This document shows positions 8,270-15,352 of a DNA stretch of 40,758 bases, piece by piece. How positions within the stretch are numbered: the first letter of the stretch is position 1; every line of letters begins with the position of its first letter. Location: assembly GCA_910577085.1 (NCBI GenBank), contig CAJTLE010000010.1:1-40758 (forward strand), given 5' to 3'. A program made the position numbers and the translations under genes. The notes beneath the pieces are model-generated. The model saw only the letters and a program-made list of their open reading frames with translations, did no database searches and had not been told where the DNA came from. The DNA comes from an uncultured Allobaculum sp. Lineage in GTDB: Bacteria > Bacillota_I > Bacilli_A > Erysipelotrichales > Erysipelotrichaceae.

Positions 8270-8302
8270 AAAAAAAGCCTATCCAGCAATTACCGGACAG
8301 GC
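8270..8302 (-). terminator. Rho-independent terminator of metK
   Basis: AGCCTGTCC pairs with GGATAGGCT (one mismatch) on the minus strand, followed by seven U, 34 bp after the metK stop. The 200 bp between this and the regulator promoter contain only a 64-codon ORF with no support. Confidence 0.85.
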
Positions 8303-8335
8303 TGAAAATTCGTAACAGGATAATACTCGTGAAGC

Positions 8336-9445
8336 TTAGCGTTTTAATTCTTTAATTTTTTCCCATGGCAGTTCTGGATCGCCAAAGTGTCCATAGTTTG
8401 TGGTGCGGGCATAAATTGGACGTCTTAAATCCAGTTCTTCAAGGATATTGCCAACTTCAAAGTTGAAGTTCTTCTTGACGATATCCATGATTTCTTCATC
8501 ACTGACCTTGCCGGTGCCAAATGTATCCACAAGGATGGAAACAGGTTCTTTGCGGCCAATCGCATAGGAAACCTGAACTTCTACTTTGTCGGCCAGACCG
8601 GCTGCAACCAGGTTTTTAGCAACCCAGCGTGCATAGTAAGCAGCAGAGCGGTCAACTTTGGTTGGGTCTTTGGAAGAGAAGCAGCCGCCGCCGATGTGGC
8701 CCATGCCGCCATAGGTATCGCAGACAATCTTACGGCCAGTGGTTCCGGAATCACCAAAGGATCCGCCAACCACGAAGGAACCGCTTGGGTTGATGAAGTA
8801 TTTCGTCTTGTCATCAAGCATATTGGCAGGAATGACAGGCTTGATGACTTCTTCCATAACCAGTTTTTTCAGATCTTCCTGAGAAAGGTCTTTGGAATGC
8901 TGAGTAGACAGAACAATGGTATCAATGCGCACTGGTTTGTCATCTTTATATTCAACAGAAACCTGGGTCTTGCCATCTGGTTTTAAAAGATCTGGATGTG
9001 CTCTTCTGACTTTGGTCAGCTGACGGGAAAGCTTGTGGGCATAGTAAATTGGAGCTGGCATCAATTCTTCGGTTTCATTGGTGGCATAACCAAACATGAT
9101 ACCCTGGTCTCCAGCTGCAACTTCCAGTTTGCCATCTTCAGTTTTGTTGACGGCATTATGGATTTCAGGAGACTGTTCATTGACAACAGTCGTAACGTGG
9201 TATTCTTCAGGATATCCAATTTTCTTGAGGACATCCTTGGCAATTGTTTCATAATCGATTTTGGCCTTGGTATTGGCTTCTCCATACACCAGGATAAAGT
9301 CATCTTTGATAGTTGCTTCAACAGCCATGTTGGAATTTGGATCCTGGCGCAGAGCTTCATCAACAATAGAATCCGCAATCAGATCGCAGACTTTATCAGG
9401 ATGGCCTTCAGTAACCGACTCACTGGTAAAAATATAGTCTTTCAT
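8336..9445 (-). CDS. metK: S-adenosylmethionine synthetase
   Basis: Makes SAM from methionine and ATP; cytosolic tetramer. The 369-residue product starts MKDYIFTSESVTEGHPDKVCDLIADS (ATP-binding GHPDK) and has AAGDQGIMFGYA (the methionine loop region), the hexapeptide-type segment GGGCFSSKDPTKVDRS, SGSFVVGGSFGDSGTTGRKIVCDTYGG and the C-terminal PIYARTTNYGHFG. Two positions differ from the usual text: GAGDQG reads AAGDQG, and GGGAFSGKD reads GGGCFSSKD. Length is slightly under the common 390-400. A good AAAGGAG site lies just before the ATG, directly after a terminator hairpin, so expression is probably set by the leader (see the riboswitch entry). It is transcribed alone. Confidence 0.98.
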   Translation of the reverse strand: MKDYIFTSESVTEGHPDKVCDLIADSIVDEALRQDPNSNMAVEATIKDDFILVYGEANTKAKIDYETIAKDVLKKIGYPEEYHVTTVVNEQSPEIHNAVNKTEDGKLEVAAGDQGIMFGYATNETEELMPAPIYYAHKLSRQLTKVRRAHPDLLKPDGKTQVSVEYKDDKPVRIDTIVLSTQHSKDLSQEDLKKLVMEEVIKPVIPANMLDDKTKYFINPSGSFVVGGSFGDSGTTGRKIVCDTYGGMGHIGGGCFSSKDPTKVDRSAAYYARWVAKNLVAAGLADKVEVQVSYAIGRKEPVSILVDTFGTGKVSDEEIMDIVKKNFNFEVGNILEELDLRRPIYARTTNYGHFGDPELPWEKIKELKR

Positions 9446-9460
9446 TTAACTTTCTCCTTT

Positions 9461-9484
9461 AAAAAAAAGCATACCGAAGTATGC
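9461..9484 (-). terminator. UUCG-loop terminator in the metK leader
   Basis: GCATAC-UUCG-GUAUGC followed by eight U, 15-16 nt before the metK ATG. It sits between the aptamer-like fold and the gene, as an attenuation platform would. TACGAAG at the end of the aptamer can pair with CUUCGGUA of this hairpin with one bulge, giving an antiterminator. Confidence 0.85.
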
Positions 9485-9506
9485 TTAGAAATCATGTTCT
9501 AGCGCT

Positions 9507-9595
9507 TCGTATCATCGTCAGCTGGACCACCTTACGTGAGGTTGGTGCAGGATCGCAGAGCTGACTCTCTCCCCTGCTCTTTATACTTGTTACGA
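9507..9595 (-). promoter_or_regulatory. SAM-I-clan-like riboswitch aptamer in the metK leader
   Basis: Minus-strand RNA features: P1 UCGUA/UACGA (9591-9595 with 9507-9511); P2 GCAGG/CCUGC (9573-9577 with 9547-9551), enclosing a purine-rich kink-turn-like bulge; P3 with ACC-A-ACCU pairing to AGGU-GGU (9526-9546); and a pseudoknot AGUCAGCU to AGCUGAC (9559-9565 with 9517-9523) between the P2 loop and the segment after P3. This topology (P2-loop pseudoknot to J3/4, AAAGAG start, CAACC-like P3) is that of SAM-I-clan aptamers, but no P4 stem is visible. The P1 3' strand also pairs with the downstream terminator. Position in front of metK supports SAM sensing. It was not checked against covariance models. 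Confidence 0.7.
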
Positions 9596-9603
9596 CTATT
9601 TTC

Positions 9604-9637
9604 CTTGCCATTATAAGGCAAGTTGTTCAGTTGTCGC
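9604..9637 (-). promoter_or_regulatory. metK promoter with palindrome over the -10
   Basis: TATAAT (9610-9615) with a weak -35 GCGACA 16 nt upstream (9632-9637). CTTGCC and GGCAAG flank the -10 symmetrically (9604-9622), a near-perfect 19-bp palindrome that could be an operator. Predicted start is near 9603, giving a leader of about 155 nt. Confidence 0.55.
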
Positions 9638-9764
9638 CGGACAATGCACCACATCTGTCTGAGTGTTCCTTAAAATGCTCCGGAATATTCCAACTCGGCA
9701 GAAGTCAGCTTCATGGAAGCGGTCTTCTTTTTCAGAAAACAGGTCCGGACTCATGAAGAGCTCC

Positions 9765-10145
9765 TTATTCATCTGCTTTCCAGCAGGCATACAGTTCCAT
9801 TTCCTGCTCGACCTGCTGGCCAAATTCAACCGGTGCTGTGCAAGCCTGATCCAGAGCCCAGCCTTCAAACGTATACCCTTCCCGGCTTGGTGCTTCAGGT
9901 TCACTTAATGGATCCAGATATTTGTATTTCTGCTCGGTTACGTCAGATCCACCCTGGGAATTATACCGGACCGAAAAGCCATCCGACTGGCTTCCGGAAA
10001 TGGCCAGGAAAACCAGCAAAATCAACCCACCGATAATCAGGATCGACAAGGTTCTGACGGGGACATTCAGGTTTTTATACAGACCACCATCCTTATGGAC
10101 TTGAGGGGTCGTTTTGTCATTGGTGTAGGGATATTGTGAATTCAT
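9765..10145 (-). CDS. Small membrane-anchored protein with an InlB B-repeat-like (Flg_new) domain
   Basis: 126 residues. About 32 hydrophilic residues are followed by one strong membrane helix (about 33-49, LSILIIGGLILLVFLAIS), then an outside domain with VRYNSQGG and the module REGYTFEGWALDQACTAPVEFG ending in ELYACWK. That GY-F-GW...Y-A-W pattern is the Listeria-Bacteroides repeat seen in internalin-type surface proteins. One repeat only and no signal peptidase site, so it is probably a type II-like membrane protein with the repeat outside. The ribosome site is weak. It lies between the metK leader and the mgl operon as a separate unit. Function unknown. Confidence 0.75.
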   Translation of the reverse strand: MNSQYPYTNDKTTPQVHKDGGLYKNLNVPVRTLSILIIGGLILLVFLAISGSQSDGFSVRYNSQGGSDVTEQKYKYLDPLSEPEAPSREGYTFEGWALDQACTAPVEFGQQVEQEMELYACWKADE

Positions 10146-10218
10146 CTTTATTTCTCATTTCTATCTTGTTTCTGTCTTGCTTTTTCGTTCATGACTTATT
10201 CCATTCACGATGTCAGTC

Positions 10219-10237
10219 GTTCACGTTTTCCGTGAAC
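10219..10237. repeat. Inverted repeat GTTCACG-N5-CGTGAAC
   Basis: Perfect 7-bp arms, 74 bp upstream of the small membrane protein start and just past the mgl terminator. No U run, so an operator or leader hairpin is more likely than a terminator. Confidence 0.5.
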
Positions 10238-10251
10238 ACATTTATCTGAAC

Positions 10252-10284
10252 AAAAAAAGGAGCCTGAACGCAAGGGCTCAGGCT
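10252..10284 (-). terminator. Rho-independent terminator of the mgl operon
   Basis: AGCCTGA pairs with TCAGGCT on the minus strand, followed by seven U, 16 bp past the mglC stop. Confidence 0.9.
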
Positions 10285-10300
10285 GAATAAAGTCTTCAAG

Positions 10301-11380
10301 TTATTTCTTCGTAAGATATTTTCGCATATCGATTGCACAGGCAACCAGGATAATCAGACCTTTGATGATGTACAGATAGTTCTGGTCAACCTGCATGTAG
10401 TTCAGACCGGTAAAGATGATCTGTAATAACAGAACACCGATTACGATACCGGAGATACGTCCAGTACCACCGACGAAGGAGACACCACCAATAACGCAGG
10501 CGGCAATGGCATCACATTCGTAGTTCAGACCGGTGTTGGCGTTAACGGAAGCGATACGGGCACCATCGATAAAGCCGGTTAATGCGTACATGATCGCAGC
10601 AAGAACGAAAACCATGATGATGGTTCTTGATACGTTTACACCCGATACAGTTGCAGCTTCTTCGTTGGAACCAACCGCAAACATGTTTTTACCGAAGGTT
10701 GTTTTGTTCCAGATGATCCACATCACAATAACGAGGATTACCGCGTACAGAACATAGAATGGAATTTTGGCGGTTGCACTTAAGGAGAGCATCGTTCCAT
10801 TGACAATGTTTCGGTAAGTTGGGTCAAATCCGGACAGTGTCTGACCATTGTTGGTACCAAGTTTGAGGTAGATCAGGATGATACCGTAGGTGATCAGCTG
10901 AGTAGCCAGGGTAACGATAAAGGGGTGCAGTTTGAATTTTGCGACGGAGAAACCATTCACAAAACCGATGCATCCGCACACAGCCATCGCAGCCAGTAAT
11001 GGAACGATGATTGGTAATGGTTCAAGACCAGGGAAAATACGGTTGTTGGTAATGGACATGGACGCGATGATGACCGCAGCCAGACCAACCATACGACCAG
11101 CCGAAATATCGGTACCGGTCAGAACGATACATCCACCAATTCCAAGTGCGATTGGCAGTTTGGAAGCCGTCAGGTTGATGATGTTAACAATGGAGTTAAT
11201 GGAAAAGTACTTTGGTTCTTTGATGCCGATGAAAATCACGGCGATCAGAATGATGATATACATGGCGTTGTTCAGCAGCAGAGATCCAATAGCCCGGCGT
11301 TTGTCGGTTGGATTCATCGCCTTGTAATCGTCAAGCCAGATTTGCATCCGGTTTTTCTTTTTTGTCTGAGTTTCTGACAT
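10301..11380 (-). CDS. mglC: Galactose/methylgalactoside ABC transporter permease
   Basis: 359 residues, a BPD_transp_2 permease with about ten hydrophobic segments; an N-terminal cytosolic stretch of about 35 residues precedes the first helix. Family marks include LGIGGCIVLTGTDISAGRMVGLAAVI, VNGFSVAKFKLHPFIVTLATQLITYG, the EAA-like loop GSNEEAATVSGVNV and CDAIAACVIGGVSFVGGTGRISG. It forms the membrane channel with MglA as ATPase and MglB as binding protein. It is the last gene of mglB-mglA-mglC, starting 19 nt after mglA, with a GAGAGGA site, and is followed by a terminator. The sugar is inferred from the family; the binding protein decides specificity. Confidence 0.93.
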   Translation of the reverse strand: MSETQTKKKNRMQIWLDDYKAMNPTDKRRAIGSLLLNNAMYIIILIAVIFIGIKEPKYFSINSIVNIINLTASKLPIALGIGGCIVLTGTDISAGRMVGLAAVIIASMSITNNRIFPGLEPLPIIVPLLAAMAVCGCIGFVNGFSVAKFKLHPFIVTLATQLITYGIILIYLKLGTNNGQTLSGFDPTYRNIVNGTMLSLSATAKIPFYVLYAVILVIVMWIIWNKTTFGKNMFAVGSNEEAATVSGVNVSRTIIMVFVLAAIMYALTGFIDGARIASVNANTGLNYECDAIAACVIGGVSFVGGTGRISGIVIGVLLLQIIFTGLNYMQVDQNYLYIIKGLIILVACAIDMRKYLTKK

Positions 11381-11399
11381 GATGATTCCTCTCTAATTC

Positions 11400-12977
11400 T
11401 TATACGTATTTGGCAGCCAGGGTCATAATTTCTTCCTGGGTGGTATTGTCGGCGTCTACTTCGCCAGCCAGACGGCCGCCTGACATGACTAAGATGCGGT
11501 TGCATACACCAAGTAATTCCGGCATTTCGGAAGAGACCATCAGAACTGTTTTGCCCTGGTTGGCAAGGTTGCTGATGAGCTCATAAATTTCATACTTGGC
11601 ACCTACGTCAATACCGCGCGTTGGCTCGTCAAGCAGAAGGATTTCCGGTGTGGTCAAAAGCCAGCGTCCGAGAATAACTTTCTGCTGGTTTCCACCTGAC
11701 AACGTGGAAATTTTGGTCTGCTGACTTGGCGTTTTGATGCGCATCGCCTTGATCGACCAGTCGGTATCTTCTTTCATTTTCTTGTCGGAAAGAAGACCAT
11801 ACTTCACGTATTTTGGCAGGTTGGAAATGGTCGTATTGGCATTGATATCAAGAATTCCAAAAATACCCGTTGCCCGACGTTCTTCCGTCAGCAGCGCAAA
11901 GCCATTTTTTACAGCTTCTTTTGGCGTTTTGATCTTGATTTCTTTGCCATGCAGTTTGAGAGTTCCTTCTTTACGGGTAGCGACACCAAAGATGGTTTCA
12001 AGCAGTTCGGTACGTCCTGCGCCATCCAGACCCGCCACACCGATGATCTCGCCTTTGTGAGCCTGGAAGGAGACATCATGCAGTTTGGAGTACATTCCGC
12101 TTAAGTGTTCTACTTCAAGCGAAACTTCATCTTCTACTTTGTTTGTTTTGGGCGGGAACCGGTTGGTCAGTTCACGTCCGACCATCAGTTTGATGATCTT
12201 GTTCATATCCATATTTTCGACAAATTCGGTTGCAACCCACTGACCATCACGCATAACAGTGATCTCATCGGAGATGCGCAGAATTTCGTCCATCTTATGG
12301 GAGATGTAAATGATCGCCACGCCGCGGTCACGCAGCATGTTGATAATCTTGAATAAGTGTTCAACTTCTTCTTCCGTGAGGGAGGAAGTCGGTTCGTCAA
12401 AAACGATGACCTTGGAGTTGAAGCTGACCGCCTTGGCGATTTCAACCATCTGACGCTGGGCGACTGGCATCGTGGACATGATGGTTTTTGGATTGACATC
12501 GATCTCGAGGTTTTCAAAGACCGCCTGAGTGTCTTTGTACATTTTGGCCTCGGAGACCAGACCGAATTTTGTCGGGTAGCGTCCTAACCAGATGTTGTCC
12601 ATGACCGTGCGCTTGAGCGCCTGGTTGAGTTCCTGATGCACCATGGCTACTCCATTTTCGAGGGCTTCTTTGGAGTTGGTAAAGTTGACTTCCCTGCCAT
12701 CAAAGACGATGGTTCCATCATCTTTGGAGTACACCCCGAACAGGCATTTCATCAGTGTGGATTTGCCGGCACCATTTTCGCCCATCAGAGCGTGAACGGA
12801 ACCTGCGCGCACATTGAGAGAAACGCCATCAAGCGCTTTAACGCCTGGAAATGCTTTGTTGATGTTTTTCATTTCCAGAACAACAGGATGGTCTTTCTGC
12901 CAGGCTTCATCATGAACGGTCGTATTTTTCATGCCAGCTGGTGTTACAGGGCTGGCTGTTTTGGTTTCCTGATTCAT
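11400..12977 (-). CDS. mglA: Galactose/methylgalactoside ABC transporter ATP-binding protein
   Basis: 525 residues with two ABC domains, as in all monosaccharide CUT2 importers. Domain 1 (about 30-265) has Walker A GENGAGKST, the Q-loop MVHQELNQ and Walker B KVIVFDEPTSSL. Domain 2 (about 285-520) has a degenerate Walker A-like GLDGAGRTELL, a signature LSGGNQQKVILGRWL and Walker B ILLLDEPTRGIDVG. The degenerate second site is normal for the family. The first 25 residues are an extra hydrophilic leader. It powers sugar uptake by MglC. AAGGAA lies 6 nt before the ATG. Two strong hairpins lie between mglB and this gene and could lower its expression relative to the binding protein. Confidence 0.95.
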   Translation of the reverse strand: MNQETKTASPVTPAGMKNTTVHDEAWQKDHPVVLEMKNINKAFPGVKALDGVSLNVRAGSVHALMGENGAGKSTLMKCLFGVYSKDDGTIVFDGREVNFTNSKEALENGVAMVHQELNQALKRTVMDNIWLGRYPTKFGLVSEAKMYKDTQAVFENLEIDVNPKTIMSTMPVAQRQMVEIAKAVSFNSKVIVFDEPTSSLTEEEVEHLFKIINMLRDRGVAIIYISHKMDEILRISDEITVMRDGQWVATEFVENMDMNKIIKLMVGRELTNRFPPKTNKVEDEVSLEVEHLSGMYSKLHDVSFQAHKGEIIGVAGLDGAGRTELLETIFGVATRKEGTLKLHGKEIKIKTPKEAVKNGFALLTEERRATGIFGILDINANTTISNLPKYVKYGLLSDKKMKEDTDWSIKAMRIKTPSQQTKISTLSGGNQQKVILGRWLLTTPEILLLDEPTRGIDVGAKYEIYELISNLANQGKTVLMVSSEMPELLGVCNRILVMSGGRLAGEVDADNTTQEEIMTLAAKYV

Positions 12978-13020
12978 GAAACTTCCTTTCTGTATTCATC
13001 TGTCCAAACCCTGTTGGATT

Positions 13021-13092
13021 CAGATCATGACGACCTTCTCATAGCAAAAGATCGCCATGATCTGAAATCAGCCACGGATGTCCGTGGCTGAT
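13021..13092. repeat. Two intergenic hairpins between mglB and mglA
   Basis: ATCAGCCACGGA pairs perfectly with TCCGTGGCTGAT (13067-13092, 12-bp arms), and CAGATCATG pairs with CATGATCTG (13021-13064, 9-bp arms). Neither has a U run, so full termination is unlikely. They more plausibly protect the 3' end of mglB mRNA or cause partial attenuation, a known way to make more binding protein than ATPase. Confidence 0.75.
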
Positions 13093-13128
13093 CAGATCAG
13101 ATATCAAGAGTTAATGCAGCAGCTGAAA

Positions 13129-14250
13129 TTAGTCAGCTTTGTATTCGGAATATGGAATGTTAATACGCCATGTACCGATTACGTTGTCAGCATCCAGGTC
13201 AGCAAATTTGTCACTGCCGTTGAGCATGTTCTGAACCATCTGGCAGATTGCAGCAGCCATACCTTCGCCATCCTGCTTAACGGTACCAGTCATTTTGCCT
13301 TCGTCGATTGCAGTTTTTGCATCTTCAAGAGCGTCAACACCGAAGATTGGGATCGTTGTTGTGCCATCGCCATTGTTATAGCCGGCATTCTGTAATGCGG
13401 ACAGAGCACCAAGAGCCATACCATCGTTGTTGGCAATAACCAGCTCGATCATGTCGCCGTTTTCTTCGTTGTACTGAGACAGAGCGTTCTGAACGATATC
13501 AGTTCCCTGTGCAGAGGACCATGCGCCATCTTTATCCAGTTCGTATAAGGTTGGAGCATCGCTCTTGTAGTAAACGAGTTCTTCGTGGCCTTCACCAGTT
13601 AATTTTGCGTTTGCATTTTCAACACCGTATTGTGTACGGGCATCAGCTTCAGCGTTTCCTTCCTGGCCTTTCAGCATGATGTAGGAGATTACGCCATCGC
13701 CATTCAGGTCAACCGTGTCATAGTTGGCGTTCAGGTAGTCACCAACCATGTCACCCTGCATTTTGCCGGCCATTTCGTAGTCAGTACCTACGAATGCAGC
13801 ATTGTCGTAAGCAGTAATTACTTCTTCGCCAACGGAACGGTTGAAGAAGATAACTGGGATACCAGCTGTTTCTGCCATATCGATGATGTTCTTGGCAGCA
13901 TCCTGGCTGGCTGTGTCAACGAGGTTGACAACGAGGCATTTTGAACCTTTGGAGATTGCAGTCTGAACCTGTTCAGTCTGAGTGGTCTGGTTGTTACCGC
14001 CATCGTAGTCGTTGTAGGCTAAGCCGGCAGCTTCGAGATCTTTGCCCAGTGCAGCGCGGACAGTGGAGATGTAGTCATCGCCGAATGTGTAGTAGAAAAC
14101 AGAAACTTCACCTTCACCGGAGCTTGCAGCGCCAGATGTTGAATCTGCAGTACTGGAAGCAGTAGAAGAATCAGAGCTGCTGGAGCATGCAGCCATGGAC
14201 AGTGCCATCGCACCAACCATCATTGTTTTGTAAAGTTTATTAAATTCCAT
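13129..14250 (-). CDS. mglB: Galactose/glucose-type ABC transporter substrate-binding lipoprotein
   Basis: 373 residues. Starts MEFNKLYKTMMVGAMALSMAAC, a lipoprotein signal with the acylated Cys at about 22, followed by a Ser/Thr-rich tether (about 23-45). The periplasmic-binding fold has VFYYTFGDDYISTVRAALG, IPVIFFNRSVG, AFVGTDYEMAG, the Ca-binding-like loop DLNGDGVISY, and the family-typical ANNDGMALGALSALQNAGYN and PIFGVDALEDA. It captures sugar outside the membrane and hands it to MglC. ATG at 14250 is preferred; an in-frame TTG 13 codons upstream would spoil the signal peptide. First gene of the operon, with a long leader (about 380 nt from P1). Confidence 0.95.
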   Translation of the reverse strand: MEFNKLYKTMMVGAMALSMAACSSSSDSSTASSTADSTSGAASSGEGEVSVFYYTFGDDYISTVRAALGKDLEAAGLAYNDYDGGNNQTTQTEQVQTAISKGSKCLVVNLVDTASQDAAKNIIDMAETAGIPVIFFNRSVGEEVITAYDNAAFVGTDYEMAGKMQGDMVGDYLNANYDTVDLNGDGVISYIMLKGQEGNAEADARTQYGVENANAKLTGEGHEELVYYKSDAPTLYELDKDGAWSSAQGTDIVQNALSQYNEENGDMIELVIANNDGMALGALSALQNAGYNNGDGTTTIPIFGVDALEDAKTAIDEGKMTGTVKQDGEGMAAAICQMVQNMLNGSDKFADLDADNVIGTWRINIPYSEYKAD

Positions 14251-14321
14251 AGTACGTTCTGTACCCTTTCTATACCCTCTTCTTATCAAAGAGAACGCTG
14301 TTGCGTTTTAATTACACCCGA

Positions 14322-14350
14322 ATGATAACATAGGGTTTTATCGAATACAA
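14322..14350 (-). promoter_or_regulatory. Possible proximal mglB promoter (P2)
   Basis: TTGTAT, 17-nt spacer, TATCAT on the minus strand, about 72 nt before the mglB ATG. The plus-strand octamer TAGGGTTT occurs twice here, about 30 bp apart (14332 and 14362 regions), a possible regulator-binding pair. Confidence 0.5.
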
Positions 14351-14610
14351 CGAAATTTGGTAGGGTTTTCATAATAAATTTAGTAAAATAACCGACATTA
14401 ATCCCATCGTTTTACCATTTTATTTTAGTAATCTTATTCGCTTTATTTTTTCGAATTTTGGGTGGTATTCCTACGGCACGAGTAAAGATTCACAAAATTT
14501 ACTGACAGATTTCCCAGACTGGTCAATCCACCTCTGCCCTTTTCTTTTCACCTGCTGTACTGAATGTCTGTGAAAAGGTTATCATTTCTCGACCCTATAT
14601 TATCTTTAGA

Positions 14611-14624
14611 TGTAAGCGCTTTAG
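14611..14624 (-). promoter_or_regulatory. cre box (CcpA site) in the mgl promoter
   Basis: TGTAAGCGCTTTAG, read on the minus strand as CTAAAGCGCTTACA, matches the cre consensus at 12 of 14 positions with the AAGCGCTT core intact. It lies about +7 to +20 from the predicted start of P1, a position that normally means repression by roadblock when preferred sugar is present. Confidence 0.75.
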
Positions 14625-14637
14625 CTTATGCATATTT

Positions 14638-14666
14638 ATTATAATCGAACAAACAGTGAAACTAAA
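14638..14666 (-). promoter_or_regulatory. Distal mglB promoter (P1)
   Basis: TTTAGT (14661-14666), 17-nt spacer, consensus TATAAT (14638-14643), directly upstream of the cre box. The 380-nt leader between P1 and mglB is AT-rich and contains P2; I see no riboswitch fold there. Confidence 0.65.
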
Positions 14667-14724
14667 TCCCTCTTCAGTGAAAATTATGGGAATTATGTTT
14701 CATGGATTCAACCGTCCCCCTCCA

Positions 14725-14761
14725 TGAAAAAAGACCAGTCTTCGCAGGGAAAACTGGTCTT
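14725..14761 (-). terminator. Terminator of the metG operon
   Basis: AAGACCAGT pairs with ACTGGTCTT, followed by a U run on the minus strand, 118 bp past the small membrane protein stop. Confidence 0.88.
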
Positions 14762-14878
14762 CATGACTTGTACATTTAAAATTTCTTTTCTTTTCAATTC
14801 CTGACAGGAATCTCCCCCCTATAAGGATGGAAACCAATCCTGCCTGGCCGGCAGCACTCTTTTTGAAAAAGGAGCCTT

Positions 14879-15352
14879 TCAGGCGTCTGCCTGATTGCTG
14901 GATCCGTCTTTCGTGTAGGAATGCGTATGAGGATCATCCGACTTTGCCGCACTCGTCCCCTTATGGCTTTGACTGGATTCAGACGAATCTGGATGCTTTG
15001 TTTTTTTGGCTTGTGTCTTTGCTTCCAGCTCTGCTTCCATGGCCTGCATCATTTTCGACTTGCCAAAGCGGCGCATCAAAGCCTCTTCCCATTCATCCAT
15101 CGCATATTCGCCCGAATCGTCATCCTCGTCTTTCGAAGAAAGATCCAGACTCATATCCATTGGTTCTTCGTTTTCATCCTGCTGAGAAATGACTTTGGAA
15201 AAAATCCATGCCCGCGCCAGTCCATACACAAAGATACAGACCCCAAAGACTTTCAGCCAGGTTTCCGACCACATCCACCCAAATGCTGCTAACAATACGC
15301 CTACCGAGGCGATCTGCAGCTGGGTAAAGAGAACTTTCTGACGGGGATTCAT
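14879..15352 (-). CDS. Small membrane protein of unknown function, coupled to metG
   Basis: 157 residues: two membrane helices near the N-terminus (about 7-26 and 31-51), then a long acidic, charged cytosolic tail (SSKDEDDDSGEYAMDEWEEALMRRFGKSK, helical) and a Ser/Lys/His-rich disordered end. No family recognised. Its ATG overlaps the metG stop (ATGA), so translation is coupled and it is expressed with methionyl-tRNA synthetase. The overlap and the strong hydrophobic pattern make it a real gene. The link to MetRS may only be chance of operon order. Confidence 0.8.
   Translation of the reverse strand: MNPRQKVLFTQLQIASVGVLLAAFGWMWSETWLKVFGVCIFVYGLARAWIFSKVISQQDENEEPMDMSLDLSSKDEDDDSGEYAMDEWEEALMRRFGKSKMMQAMEAELEAKTQAKKTKHPDSSESSQSHKGTSAAKSDDPHTHSYTKDGSSNQADA

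Noticed and set aside
8095..8289. 64-codon minus-strand ORF upstream of the metalloregulator
   Set aside because: No ribosome site and it begins inside the metK terminator.
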